Shown: positions 1 to 10,905, counted from the first letter of the stretch. The stretch: 64,000 nt of DNA from Bacteroidota bacterium (GCA_011050615.1 DRFJ01000047.1:1-64000); one strand, 5' to 3'. Notes: generated by a model from the letters alone, not told the origin. Numbers and translations are program-made.

Positions 1-223
1 CCCTGTTACTGTCTGCCAGCTGTAAGAGAGCCACTTTATTGTGTTTGCCTTTACTGAATTTGGGTTTTGTTTCGGTATCAAAACCAATAACGCTGACTGA
101 TTCCAGCATTCGCAGGCTTTCCTTGAGTTTACCGGGATCATCAACCAGTACTATTTCGCCCTTAAACCCTGAAACCGGATATTCCACCAGGTCTTTCTTA
201 TCTATATTCTCCTTAAAAGTCAT
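1..223 (-). CDS. 3'-5' exonuclease (RNase D-like), N-terminal part only, runs off the window edge
   Basis: Reverse-strand translation MTFKENIDKKDLVEYPVSGFKGEIVLVDDPGKLKESLRMLESVSVIGFDTETKPKFSKGKHNKVALLQLADSNR has the DEDD exonuclease motif 'GFDTETKP'; overlaps the preceding ORF stop by 11 bp. Confidence 0.8.
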   Translation of the reverse strand, partial: MTFKENIDKKDLVEYPVSGFKGEIVLVDDPGKLKESLRMLESVSVIGFDTETKPKFSKGKHNKVALLQLADSNR

Positions 224-827
224 CACCGTTCTCCTTTCTGAAATCATTCTGGCGCCGTGATATTATCCAATCAGATTTATCACTGTCAGCCCTGCTTCCT
301 GTAGCAGTACCGCCGATTTTTTCAGAATCAATCAAAGCAAAGTGCACTGCTCTTATTGTATTTACCAGTGTCTGCCCCCAGTAAAGCCTGAAGTTCTCCC
401 TGCATTCCCACAGTGCATCATTCATTAGTTCAGGGGTAGCCACCCGGTATACCATAAGGAAATCCCTGATATCCTGGTATATATCAGCCAGGTTCTCTGC
501 AAGGTCGCCATAAACAAGTTCTTCAGTTGAATCCATATCATGGTTTACATCAATATAATCATTTGCGGCACCAAATTTAAGAGTGAGATTATCCTTAATA
601 AGCTGCCAGTCTTCCTCTTTGACAAATTTTTCAGTTCCTTCATCAAGTTTTGACTCAATATCAGGCAGATATAAGGCTTTCAGATACAGAAGGGGTAATA
701 ATTTCTGTAAAACCATTAAGAGTTTATGTCCGTCCGCAGAAGATGCTTCTTCAAGTAAGCGGCAATATTCGTTTGCCACAGCGGTAAATTCTATAACTTT
801 CCGTGAATAGACTACATTCTCATTCAT
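213..827 (-). CDS. DUF5063-like protein
   Basis: 204-aa ORF; sequence resembles the DUF5063 family, which neighbours 3'-5' exonuclease genes in Bacteroidota. Confidence 0.7.
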   Translation of the reverse strand: MNENVVYSRKVIEFTAVANEYCRLLEEASSADGHKLLMVLQKLLPLLYLKALYLPDIESKLDEGTEKFVKEEDWQLIKDNLTLKFGAANDYIDVNHDMDSTEELVYGDLAENLADIYQDIRDFLMVYRVATPELMNDALWECRENFRLYWGQTLVNTIRAVHFALIDSEKIGGTATGSRADSDKSDWIISRRQNDFRKENGDDF

Positions 828-973
828 AGGATAAATTTTGAGACAAAATTAATTCAAATAAATGATAATAACGAAAGGGTGTTGAACCGAGCCTGGTGAG
901 TTCCCGGGCTTTCGGGGGCGAACCCTGCGGGTTCGGCGGATCCAATCGTCAAACTGCCGGAAGGTTTACTTAA

Positions 974-2887
974 TCAGGAGTTCCAGATGAGGTTTTGCTT
1001 ATCATCCTTCAATATTTTATCGTGATCGAGCAGCCATCGTATAACTTTAATTGCTTTTTCCTCGTCGGTATCCAGTTTAGACAGTAGCCTGTCAGCCGGC
1101 ATCTCTTCTTTCATCAGTACCTCCTTTATGCCATCAAGTATCTGGTCAAACTCATATTTACTCAGATCAAGTTCATTGCGGCTCATACAAACATCACACA
1201 TGCCACACCTCACTGATTCCTGTCCGAAATAATCCAGCAGCATACTGGCACGGCACCTTGTCTGTGAGGTGACATATTTAAGCATCTCGTTCAAACGGTC
1301 AAGGTATTTTTCTTTTACATCTTTATGGTTTTCAGGTGAAATATAAAGAGATTTCCTGTCGAGGCGCTCTTCTGTAAATATTATCAGGGCTGTTTTTTTA
1401 CCGGGTATATAGTTTATTATATCGCGGCTGCTAAGCTTAACAAGGAATTTATATATTACATCGCGAGACAGACCTGACTTTTTCGCCAGTATTTCTTCGT
1501 TAACCGGCACGTATTCTGTAAACATTCCGGTATAGCTTCTAAGGAGCAATTTTATAAAGCCATCCATTGCAGCGTTTGCCACCTGGAATTTATACAGATC
1601 GTCGCGACTTACTTTAAAATGGATCCTTGAAGGATTATTCAGTTCCTCAGTTAATTCCAGATATTTTTCTCTTTCAAGAAATTTAAGGCTATTATATGCC
1701 TGGGTAACTGAAAGCCTGTATTTAGAGACAAACTCGGCCAGATTAAAATCATACACGATATTCTTACCACTTCCAATTGGTATTTGCAGGTAGTTGCAGA
1801 GCAATTCATAGATATTCTTTATATAATCCACGGCAGGGAATTTTGCATTCACCCTTTCCTTTGCCCGGTCAATATCGCTTTCATAATATAACTGGACGGC
1901 CCAGGCTTTTTTCCCGTCTCTTCCTGCCCTTCCGCTTTCCTGGAAATAAGATTCAACAGAATCGGGTATATCCCAGTGGATAACAAAGCGCACATTTGCC
2001 TTGTCGATCCCCATGCCGAAGGCATTTGTTGCAACTATTATCCTTGGTTTGCCTGCAGCCCAGGCATTTTGTTTTCGCTCTCTCAGTTCCCTGTTCAGGC
2101 CGGCATGGTAATAATCTGCCGAGATCTTACCGGCAACAAGGAATTGAGCTATTTCCCTTGTTTTCTTCCTGCTTCTTACATAAATGATACCGGATCCCTG
2201 GACTTTCTGCAAGGTGTCGAGTATATATTTATTCTTATCCTCCACCTTTCGTACCAGGTATACCAGGTTTTTTCTTTCAAAACCTGATTTCAATACATTT
2301 CTTTGCCTGAACTCCAGTTTATCCATAATATCCTCAACCACCCTGGAGGTCGCAGTAGCAGTGAGGGCAAGAATCGGAACATTTTCACCAAGCAGTTTCC
2401 GTATGTCAGCTATATACAGGTATGAAGGTCTGAAATCATAACCCCACTGCGATATACAGTGAGCTTCATCAACTGCAACAAGTGACACATTCATTGCTGC
2501 TGCCCTTTTTTCAAAAATCCAGGATCTTATTCTTTCCGGGGAGATATAGAGTAACTTATAATCTCCATAAACACAGTTATCGAAGGCTATATCTATTTCT
2601 TCCCTGGTCATACCCGAATGTATAGCCATAGCTCTTACTTCCATATGTCTGAGTTTATCCACCTGGTCCTTCATGAGTGCTATAAGTGGTGTAATTACAA
2701 TACACAATCCGTCAGATGCAAGTGCAGGTATCTGGAAAGTAATTGATTTCCCTCCTCCGGTGGGCATCAGCCCGAGGGTGTCCTTCCCTTCGTCAATCGA
2801 CTTAAGAATCTCTTCCTGCAGAGGCCTGAAAGAAGTATATCCCCAGTAACGGGTCAGTATTTTTTTATATTCATCCAGGCGATTCAT
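974..2887 (-). CDS. recQ: ATP-dependent DNA helicase RecQ
   Basis: 637 aa; helicase motifs GLMPTGGGKSITFQ, VDEAHCISQWGYDFRPSY, ATNAFGMGIDKANVRFVIHWDIPDSVESYFQESGRAGRDG; zinc-binding CRASMLLDYFGQESVRCGMCDVC. Confidence 0.95.
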   Translation of the reverse strand: MNRLDEYKKILTRYWGYTSFRPLQEEILKSIDEGKDTLGLMPTGGGKSITFQIPALASDGLCIVITPLIALMKDQVDKLRHMEVRAMAIHSGMTREEIDIAFDNCVYGDYKLLYISPERIRSWIFEKRAAAMNVSLVAVDEAHCISQWGYDFRPSYLYIADIRKLLGENVPILALTATATSRVVEDIMDKLEFRQRNVLKSGFERKNLVYLVRKVEDKNKYILDTLQKVQGSGIIYVRSRKKTREIAQFLVAGKISADYYHAGLNRELRERKQNAWAAGKPRIIVATNAFGMGIDKANVRFVIHWDIPDSVESYFQESGRAGRDGKKAWAVQLYYESDIDRAKERVNAKFPAVDYIKNIYELLCNYLQIPIGSGKNIVYDFNLAEFVSKYRLSVTQAYNSLKFLEREKYLELTEELNNPSRIHFKVSRDDLYKFQVANAAMDGFIKLLLRSYTGMFTEYVPVNEEILAKKSGLSRDVIYKFLVKLSSRDIINYIPGKKTALIIFTEERLDRKSLYISPENHKDVKEKYLDRLNEMLKYVTSQTRCRASMLLDYFGQESVRCGMCDVCMSRNELDLSKYEFDQILDGIKEVLMKEEMPADRLLSKLDTDEEKAIKVIRWLLDHDKILKDDKQNLIWNS

Positions 2888-3040
2888 AAGGGATCTGCTA
2901 AGGGTAAAATATTATGCTTTACATACAAAAATAACAACTGTAATTCAATTTTTTAGCCATCTTAAAAAATAAAAGACAGCTGTTAAGTCAATCATCATTT
3001 TTTTGTATCTTGCGCCATCTAAAACAAATACCGCTTGCTT

Positions 3041-4507
3041 ATGTCTTTTCTTGATGATAAAGTAGTTATGGAGGGTATAACTTTCGATGATGTTCTGCTT
3101 ATCCCAGCCTATTCAAAGGTTCTGCCCCGGCAGGTGAATACAAGCACAAATTTCACCGGGAATATCACTCTGAATACACCTATAGTCTCGGCCGCCATGG
3201 ATACTGTTACTGAAGCCGAGCTGGCCATAGCAATTGCCCGCGAAGGAGGCATTGGGGTTATTCACAAGAATATGTCCATTGGGAAACAGGCCTTACAGGT
3301 TAAAAAGGTTAAGAGAGCAGAAAATGTTATGATACTTGAACCGGTAAGTATAGGTATTGATGCCACGGTATCAGAAGCCCTGCATTTGATGAAGGAATAC
3401 AAGATAGGTGGCATACCGGTCATTAAAGATAATAATGTCCTGGTTGGTATTGTGACCAACAGGGATCTCAGGTTTGAAAATGAGATGACCAAGAAAATAT
3501 CCGAAATAATGACCAGGGATCTTATTACAACCGATCAGGAAACCGACCTTGACACGGCTGCCCACATACTTCAGAAGCATAAGATTGAAAAACTGCCTAT
3601 AGTAAATGAGAAGAATCAGCTAGTAGGTCTTATTACCTATAAAGACATTACCAAGACAAAGGACAGACCTTCATCATGCAAAGATAATAAGGGAAGGCTC
3701 AGGGTTGCAGCAGCAGTCGGCATAGCCCCCGACACCCTTGAAAGGGCTGAAGCCCTGATCAAGGCAAATGTGGATGCACTGTCAATTGATACTGCTCATG
3801 CCCACACAAAAAATGTGATGCATATCCTCAGGGAAATAAAAAGAAACTTTCCGGATATTGAGGTAATAGCAGGTAATATTGGCACTTCGGAAGCAGCAAA
3901 AATGATGGCTGACGAAGGTGCTGATGGTGTTAAAGTAGGCATTGGGCCAGGATCGATTTGCACGACAAGAATTGTTGCCGGTGTTGGTATACCGCAGCTT
4001 TCAGCAATATACAATGTCGCAAAGTATTTACAGGGATCAGGGATACCCATAATAGCCGATGGAGGGATCAGATATTCAGGTGACATCGTTAAGGCCCTTG
4101 CTGCAGGGGCTGACTCAATAATGGCTGGTTCACTTTTTGCAGGGGTAGAAGAGTCGCCGGGCGAAACAATCATCTATAATGGCCGCAAGTTTAAATCCTA
4201 TCGCGGCATGGGTTCAATAGAGGCCATGCAGCAGGGATCGAATGACAGGTATTTCCAGGATATCGAGGATGATATAAAGAAACTTGTCCCTGAAGGTATA
4301 GCAGCTAGAGTACCTTATAAGGGCACCTTATCGGAGGTTATTTACCAGATGATTGGCGGACTCAAAGCCGGGATGGGCTATTGCGGTGCCAAAGATATTG
4401 AAGAACTTAAGAAAGCACGCTTTGTTAAAATTACTCACTCAGGAATAATTGAAAGTCATCCACACGATGTAACAATAACAAGAGAGGCCCCTAACTACAG
4501 CAGGTAA
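3041..4507 (+). CDS. guaB: IMP dehydrogenase
   Basis: Full-length IMPDH with CBS pair and active-site loop [11 protein letters not shown]. The in-frame ATG at 3041 (MSFLDDKVV) is the likely start. Confidence 0.96.
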   Translation: MSFLDDKVVMEGITFDDVLLIPAYSKVLPRQVNTSTNFTGNITLNTPIVSAAMDTVTEAELAIAIAREGGIGVIHKNMSIGKQALQVKKVKRAENVMILEPVSIGIDATVSEALHLMKEYKIGGIPVIKDNNVLVGIVTNRDLRFENEMTKKISEIMTRDLITTDQETDLDTAAHILQKHKIEKLPIVNEKNQLVGLITYKDITKTKDRPSSCKDNKGRLRVAAAVGIAPDTLERAEALIKANVDALSIDTAHAHTKNVMHILREIKRNFPDIEVIAGNIGTSEAAKMMADEGADGVKVGIGPGSICTTRIVAGVGIPQLSAIYNVAKYLQGSGIPIIADGGIRYSGDIVKALAAGADSIMAGSLFAGVEESPGETIIYNGRKFKSYRGMGSIEAMQQGSNDRYFQDIEDDIKKLVPEGIAARVPYKGTLSEVIYQMIGGLKAGMGYCGAKDIEELKKARFVKITHSGIIESHPHDVTITREAPNYSR

Positions 4508-4532
4508 AAATCCTGAAATCAATTGTTTTACC

Positions 4533-6500
4533 ATGAAGATCAGGAAAGCCATAACTTATACAATTGCTTTAGTATTTACACTTAACTCAAATGCCCAGAA
4601 ACCTGACGCCCTGTTGAGGGTTAACGACAGGTCAGTAAGTGCAGATGAGTTTAAATGGCTTTATCTTAAAAACAATACCGGTGAACATTACTCGGATATA
4701 GAGGAATATCTGGAATTATATATCAATCTCAGACTAAAAGTTGAAGCAGCTGAAGATGCAGGTATACACGAGAGGCCTTCATTTAAGGCTGAACTGGAAG
4801 GATACAGAAAGCAACTGTCAAAAAATTACCTGACAGATCATGAGCTTAAAGACAGGCTGATAGAGAAGGCATATGAAAGGTACAAAACAGAAATTTATGC
4901 CATGCATATTCTTATCAGATGCCCTGCTGATGCACCACCTGATGATACCTTACAGGCTTATAAGAGAGCCCTGAATATCAGACAGCGCTTAAGGCTTGGA
5001 GAACCTTTTGAATCAGTTGCCAAAGGAGCCAGTGATGACCCTACGGCAAATATTAATGGAGGGAACCTGGGCTATTTTACAGTTTTTCATACACCCCTGC
5101 CTTTTGAAAATGCTGTATACAGGATGAAACCCGGGGAACTTTCTATGCCGGTGAGAACAGCGAGCGGGTATCATATAATTAAGGTTCAGGATAAGAGAAA
5201 AAACCAGGGAAGGATCAAGGTGGCTCATATAATGAAGTCGACCCCTCCGGGAAGTACAGAAGCAGCAAGGATGAGGGCCAAACATGAAATTGACAGCCTG
5301 TACCACTTGCTCGAAAACGGAGCTGACTTCAGTGAACTGGCAAGAAATAATTCTGATGACATTATGTCGGCCGCCAACGGAGGTGAACTTCCCTGGTTCG
5401 GAAGCGGAGAAATGGTACATGAATTCAGTGTGGAAGCTTTCAAACTTTTAAGAGATAATGATTACACTGAACCGGTAAAGACTGTATACGGCTGGCATAT
5501 AATAAAGAGGCTCGATAAGGAAGCCTTGCTTTCCGGCCCGGAAGCAAGGAAATTCCTGGAAGGCAGACTTTCCAATTCGTACCTGATATCAGAAAGTAAA
5601 AAATCATTTGCCGAAAAACTTAAGAAAGAATATAACTATAGGCTGAATAAAAAGGCACTGGAATGGTTCTATGCCATTGCCGATTCATCTTTCAGGTACG
5701 GCAGGAAATATAACCTGCCGGGTCCCATACCGGGCGACATACTCTACTCATTTGCCTCTGAACAATGCACAATGCACGAATTTGCCACTTATATAAGTCA
5801 GAACGGTAACCAGGCACCAGACTACAATAATGAAGTTTTTATAAATGCCTTACTTGATCAGAAAGTGTACAAGGACCTCCTCGGGTATGAGAATTCAATC
5901 CTGGAAAAGAAGTACCCTGAATTCGGCTTCCTTATGAATGAATTTTATGATGGCATCCTTCTCTTTGAAATTTCGGACAGCCTGATATGGAAGAAGTCAG
6001 AAAATGACAGCACCGGGCTGAAGCATTACTATAATACCAGGAAAGAGGAATTCATGGATGCACCAAGAGCCAGGGCGAGGATATATGAAATCGATAAGAA
6101 TGCAGGAAAAAGAAAAACAAGAAGGATTCTCAGAGTCATCAGAAGGCACCATAACAGGGACAATTATTACCAGAAGGTAATGGCTGAAGCAATCACAGGA
6201 AAAGACACTCTTGTTAAAATTACCGAGGGGATTTTTGAAAAAGGCGAAAATACATTTCTTGATAATATAAGATGGAACAGGGGCTTAAATCAACAGCAGG
6301 GTAATAATGGTACAATACTTGTTGACATTCTGGAAATTGAAAAGGATAGATATAGAGACCTTGAGGATGTTAAAGGGTTAATCATCAATGGTTACCAGGA
6401 ATATCTTGAAGCACAATGGCTAAGGGAATTGAAAAAAAAGTACGAAGTATCAGTTAACAGGAGCATAATGGAAAAACTTAAAGCGAAAACAGGGAAATGA
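4533..6500 (+). CDS. Peptidylprolyl isomerase, SurA-like, with two parvulin repeats
   Basis: 655 aa; signal peptide; repeated parvulin blocks 'HILIRCPADA...GGNLGYFTVFHTPLPFENAVY' and 'HIMKSTPPGS...GGELPWFGSGEMVHEF'. Confidence 0.9.
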   Translation: MKIRKAITYTIALVFTLNSNAQKPDALLRVNDRSVSADEFKWLYLKNNTGEHYSDIEEYLELYINLRLKVEAAEDAGIHERPSFKAELEGYRKQLSKNYLTDHELKDRLIEKAYERYKTEIYAMHILIRCPADAPPDDTLQAYKRALNIRQRLRLGEPFESVAKGASDDPTANINGGNLGYFTVFHTPLPFENAVYRMKPGELSMPVRTASGYHIIKVQDKRKNQGRIKVAHIMKSTPPGSTEAARMRAKHEIDSLYHLLENGADFSELARNNSDDIMSAANGGELPWFGSGEMVHEFSVEAFKLLRDNDYTEPVKTVYGWHIIKRLDKEALLSGPEARKFLEGRLSNSYLISESKKSFAEKLKKEYNYRLNKKALEWFYAIADSSFRYGRKYNLPGPIPGDILYSFASEQCTMHEFATYISQNGNQAPDYNNEVFINALLDQKVYKDLLGYENSILEKKYPEFGFLMNEFYDGILLFEISDSLIWKKSENDSTGLKHYYNTRKEEFMDAPRARARIYEIDKNAGKRKTRRILRVIRRHHNRDNYYQKVMAEAITGKDTLVKITEGIFEKGENTFLDNIRWNRGLNQQQGNNGTILVDILEIEKDRYRDLEDVKGLIINGYQEYLEAQWLRELKKKYEVSVNRSIMEKLKAKTGK

Positions 6501-7351
6501 CAAGAATAATAACATTCTGCAGTTTATTTCTTATTATGGCTGCATGCAACAAATACAATAACAATGGCAATCGTGAACTCGTTGCCCAGGTGGGTGACAA
6601 ATACCTCTTTGCCGACCAGATACCCATAAACAAGAATAACGGCTTCAGTAAGGAAGACAGTATCAGTATTGCCCGCAATTATATAGACAGGTGGATCAGA
6701 AACGAACTGATCCTGAGCAAGGCTGAAGAAAATCTTTCGGAGGAATACAAGACGGAAATCAACACCAAGCTGGAGAAAACCAGGGCAAATCTTATGATTT
6801 ACCAGTATGAGCAGCAAATGATGTTGCAAAAAATGGATACCACCGTAGGGGAGCAGGAAATAATGGATTATTATGACAATCATTTACAGAATTTCACACT
6901 TCAGCATAATATACTGAAGGCATTATTCCTTAAGCTCCCGGTTGAGGCACCAAATATCGACAGAGCAAGATCATGGTTCAGGTCAGATAGACAGGATGAT
7001 ATTCAAAGCCTCGAAGGTTATGCCTACCAGTTTGCAGAAAAATATGATGATTTTGGAGAAAACTGGATAAGCATGAATTTCCTCTTAAGGGAACTGCCTG
7101 ATAATATCAAAAATGAATCATATTTTCTCAGAAACAACCAGTATTATGAAACAAGCGATTCAGCATTTCATTACCTGGTAAATATTCGTGACTTCAGGCT
7201 CAAAGGATCAATCGCACCACTCGAATATGTGAAGAATGATATAAGAACCATTATATTGAACAACAGGAAGATAGATTTTCTCCAGGACCTTGAAACAGGC
7301 ATTTATAATGAGGGTATCAGGGATAATAGTTTTAAGGTTTTCAAGGAGTAG
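6497..7351 (+). CDS. Putative lipoprotein related to the SurA-like chaperones, without an obvious parvulin domain
   Basis: 284 aa; lipobox-like MAACNK; overlaps the upstream PPIase by 4 bp; helical SurA-like N-terminal pattern. Confidence 0.6.
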   Translation: MTRIITFCSLFLIMAACNKYNNNGNRELVAQVGDKYLFADQIPINKNNGFSKEDSISIARNYIDRWIRNELILSKAEENLSEEYKTEINTKLEKTRANLMIYQYEQQMMLQKMDTTVGEQEIMDYYDNHLQNFTLQHNILKALFLKLPVEAPNIDRARSWFRSDRQDDIQSLEGYAYQFAEKYDDFGENWISMNFLLRELPDNIKNESYFLRNNQYYETSDSAFHYLVNIRDFRLKGSIAPLEYVKNDIRTIILNNRKIDFLQDLETGIYNEGIRDNSFKVFKE

Positions 7352-7426
7352 AAAGAGGAGTAATGAATTTTGAAGAAAATAGTAAAGTTTTAATGCATAG
7401 TTTAAAAATAAGGAATAATAAAAGAA

Positions 7427-8776
7427 ATGAAAATATTTAATCACATATTTATCAGTCTGTTAATCTGTGTTTTAATCAATGGTACCGCCTCATCACAGTA
7501 TCTTATTGATGAGGTATCTGCCATTGTTGGGGATGAAACAATATTTCTGTCGGATATTGAGAACATGGTATTGCAGCAGGTGACAATGGGAGACAACCGG
7601 CCTGAGGAGGTAATACGGTGTGAAGTTTTTGAAGACCTCCTCGTACAGCTTTTATTTCTGGACCAGGCAAGGATAGACAGCATTGAGATTTCGGGAGACA
7701 ATATAAACAGGATGCTTGATGAGAGGTTGAATGATTTTGTCTTGCGTGCCGGCTCGGAAGAGAACCTCGAGGAATACTTTAAAAAGAGTATGGTTGAGAT
7801 CAGGAGGGATCTGAGACCCATGATGGAAAATCAGCAACTGGCTTCACAGGTTCAAAGCAATCTGGCATCGGGTATAAACATAACTCCTGAAGAAGTAAAA
7901 AGATTTTACGAATCGGTTCCCTCCGACAGCCTGCCTCTAATGCCTGCCCGTGTTAAAATCAGCATAATACAGATTGATCCTCCCGGACTTGAGCAAAGCA
8001 AGATTCAGACCAGGCAACAGTTGCTCGATCTCAGGAGGAGGATTGTTGAGGGAGAAAGTTTCAGGGCCCTGGCCGTATTATATTCTGAAGATGAAGCTTC
8101 TGCAGCAGCAGGCGGAGAAATAGGCTTCCAGGTACGGGCGAACCTTGACAAGGCGTATGCCGATGAAGCATGGAGCCTTAAGAAGAACCAGGTATCAAAG
8201 ATCATTGAATCAGAATTTGGCTTTCATATAATTGAACTCATTGAAAGAAGGGGAGATATGGTGAATACGAGGCACATTCTCATCAGGCCGAAGATTTCAC
8301 AGGGACAATCAATAGAAGCCAAGAACAGGCTTGACAGCATTGCAAATCTTATTCGCTCCGATTCATTGAGTTTCCAGGAAGCAGCATACAGGTTCTCAAC
8401 ACACAAGGACAGCAGGATGAATGGAGGGCTTTTTGTCACACCGGATACCAGGGAAAGCCTCATAGAAATTGACAGGCTGCCCCGGGAAATGTATATGGTG
8501 GTCAGGGATATGAATATTAATGAAATATCTGAAGGATTCAGAATGCAGGATGAGAGCGGAAATACCGTTTTCAGGATAATAAAGCTCAACAAGCAGACTG
8601 AGCCGCATGTAGCCAACCTGAAAGACGACTATAATTACCTTCAGGAGCTTGCGCTCGCTAACAAAAGAGCGGGCATTTACCGGAACTGGATAGAAGAAAA
8701 AATGGAAATGACCTATATAAAGATCAGTGACAGGTTTAAAACATGTAATTTCAGGAACAAAGGATGGCTGAAGTGA
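7427..8776 (+). CDS. SurA-like peptidylprolyl isomerase
   Basis: 449 aa; signal peptide; two parvulin blocks ('GGEIGFQVRANLDKAYADEAWSLKKNQVSKIIESEFGFHIIELIERRGD', 'TRHILIRPKISQ'). Confidence 0.9.
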   Translation: MKIFNHIFISLLICVLINGTASSQYLIDEVSAIVGDETIFLSDIENMVLQQVTMGDNRPEEVIRCEVFEDLLVQLLFLDQARIDSIEISGDNINRMLDERLNDFVLRAGSEENLEEYFKKSMVEIRRDLRPMMENQQLASQVQSNLASGINITPEEVKRFYESVPSDSLPLMPARVKISIIQIDPPGLEQSKIQTRQQLLDLRRRIVEGESFRALAVLYSEDEASAAAGGEIGFQVRANLDKAYADEAWSLKKNQVSKIIESEFGFHIIELIERRGDMVNTRHILIRPKISQGQSIEAKNRLDSIANLIRSDSLSFQEAAYRFSTHKDSRMNGGLFVTPDTRESLIEIDRLPREMYMVVRDMNINEISEGFRMQDESGNTVFRIIKLNKQTEPHVANLKDDYNYLQELALANKRAGIYRNWIEEKMEMTYIKISDRFKTCNFRNKGWLK

Positions 8777-10287
8777 AGGTGATAAGATTTATTATACTTA
8801 TCGCACTTTTTATTTTACCTGACAGCATTTTAAATGCTCAGGATACTGAACCGGAGGGTAAAAAGAAAATAGAAATTCTGCATGCTGACCTGATGTCCAA
8901 CCGTGGAGAGATGAGACAATTGCTCGGAAATGTCAGGTTCAGACATAAAGAAACCTACATGACCTGCGACAGTGCACATTTCTTTCCTGCCAGGAATCTT
9001 GTTGAAGCATACAGTAAGGTACACATTTTCAAAGGTGATACACTTCACCTGTACGGTGACTATCTGCTATATGATTCTGAAGCTGAATATGCCTATGTTT
9101 CTGATTCGGTTATACTCATAGATAATGAAACAAGCCTCTACACTGATTATATTGAATATGATATGATTAAAGAAACGGCAACCTACACTACCGGTGGACG
9201 GATAATAAATGAAGACAATGTACTCACCAGCATAATAGGTATTTACTATACTGAATCTGAAGTATTTAATTTCAAGGATAGTGTCAAACTGGTAAACCCC
9301 GATTATATAATGTATTCCGACACCCTGCAATATAATACCATCAATGAGGTTGCTTATTTTCTCGGTCCTTCAGAGATAATTGGTGACAGCATCTATGCCA
9401 GGTGCAACAGGGGGTGGTACGATACCAGGAATGAGTTAAGCCTTTTGATGGATGATGCATTCATAGACAATGAGATACAGATAGTTACCGGTGACTCATT
9501 ATATTATGAAACAGACAACGGTTTTGGGACTGCTCACTATAATGTAACGATAAGGGACAAGGAGGAGGATATTATAGTAAAGGGTAATAAATCATGGTAT
9601 TACAGTGAGCCTGAAAGATTTATGATAACCGACAGTGCGCAGTTCATACAGGTAAATGAAGATGATTACCTCTACCTCCATGCCGATACACTATGGTCTG
9701 TTACAATAGAGGATTCAACAATGAATTACCGCCTGGTACGTGCTTTTTACGGTTGCCGTATTTACAGTGAAGACCTGCAGGCTAAATGCGATTCATTATC
9801 GTATTCATTCTGTGATTCAGTCATCCGTCTTTATTATGAACCTGTATTATGGTCCGATGCCAACCAGCTTTTTGCTGACTCTATGGCGTTATATACAAAA
9901 AACAAGGAAATGTACAAGATGGAATTATACAATAATATATTTGTGATTGAGGAAGTGGATTCTGTGAGGTACAATCAGCTCAAGGGTAAAAACCTGATTG
10001 GCTATTTCAGGGAAAATAAGCTCTATAAGATTGAGATAAGAGGTAATTCTGAAAAGATATACTTTGCAGTGGAAGAAGATGAGCTGGTAGGTGTAGATCA
10101 TTCCACCTGTGTAAATATGGATATATATATTGAAGAGGGCAAGATCAGCGAAATCTATATGCTGGATATGCCAGAAGGCACACTTGATCCGCCCTTATAT
10201 AAAGAACCGTCTTCAAGGCGGCTTGAAAATTTTTACTGGTATGATGCCATCAGGCCAAGAAACAGGTTTGATATCTTCAGGAAATAA
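8764..10287 (+). CDS. OstA-like protein (LptA/OstA-type beta-jellyroll)
   Basis: 507 aa; signal peptide; 'LHADLMSNRGEMRQLLGNVRFRHKETYMTCDSAHFFPARNLVEAYSKVHIFKGDTLHLYGD' repeats typical of Bacteroidota OstA-like proteins. Confidence 0.85.
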   Translation: MAEVKVIRFIILIALFILPDSILNAQDTEPEGKKKIEILHADLMSNRGEMRQLLGNVRFRHKETYMTCDSAHFFPARNLVEAYSKVHIFKGDTLHLYGDYLLYDSEAEYAYVSDSVILIDNETSLYTDYIEYDMIKETATYTTGGRIINEDNVLTSIIGIYYTESEVFNFKDSVKLVNPDYIMYSDTLQYNTINEVAYFLGPSEIIGDSIYARCNRGWYDTRNELSLLMDDAFIDNEIQIVTGDSLYYETDNGFGTAHYNVTIRDKEEDIIVKGNKSWYYSEPERFMITDSAQFIQVNEDDYLYLHADTLWSVTIEDSTMNYRLVRAFYGCRIYSEDLQAKCDSLSYSFCDSVIRLYYEPVLWSDANQLFADSMALYTKNKEMYKMELYNNIFVIEEVDSVRYNQLKGKNLIGYFRENKLYKIEIRGNSEKIYFAVEEDELVGVDHSTCVNMDIYIEEGKISEIYMLDMPEGTLDPPLYKEPSSRRLENFYWYDAIRPRNRFDIFRK

Positions 10288-10292
10288 GGGAT

Positions 10293-10514
10293 TTAATACT
10301 CATCTTCATTAAAGAAGAAGTCATCCTTACTGGGATAATCAGGCCAAATATCTTCAATACTTTCGTAGATATCACCCTCATCTTCTATTTCCTGCAGGTT
10401 CTCGATAACTTCCATAGGAGCTCCCGACCTGATGGCATAATCAATAAGTTCGTCCTTGGTTGCAGGCCAGGGAGCATCTTCGAGTTTGGATGCTAATTCA
10501 AGAGTCCAGTACAT
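10293..10514 (-). CDS. DUF2795 domain protein
   Basis: 73 aa; MYWTLELASKLEDAPWPATKDELIDYAIRSGAPMEVIENLQ matches the DUF2795 pattern. Confidence 0.75.
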   Translation of the reverse strand: MYWTLELASKLEDAPWPATKDELIDYAIRSGAPMEVIENLQEIEDEGDIYESIEDIWPDYPSKDDFFFNEDEY

Positions 10515-10598
10515 TATTCCCTTCTATTTTTTTTTGAATTTGGGTCTGCAAATAAATACTAAATTATTTAATAAAACAACAGTAAAATCCTATTTTTT

Positions 10599-10903
10599 TC
10601 ATGGGATCCATTTACTCTGCTCTATTCCTGATTCATCTGCTGTTTTCCTGGCCACTACGAAAAGATAATCAGATAGTCTGTCAAGGTAACGTGCAACCGC
10701 TGTATCGCTTTCATTTTTATCGTCCAGTGAAATAGCCAGGCGTTCAGCCCTCCTGCAAACACACCGGCTTATATGCGTAAAGGCGACAGCATCATTTCAT
10801 CCGCAGTACCGTAAGCCTCAATCCTTTCATGGTGTTTAGGCACCCTGTGACCTCCAGCCAATGATGTGGTTCCATCATCACCTGTTCGTGCATATATTTT
10901 CAT
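10599..10903 (-). pseudogene. Cob(I)alamin adenosyltransferase (PduO/CobO-type) remnant with internal deletion and frameshift
   Basis: N-terminal [36 protein letters not shown], then a frame change directly into the C-terminal part [64 protein letters not shown]. The central catalytic region is missing. Confidence 0.85.
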
Positions 10904-10905
10904 TA

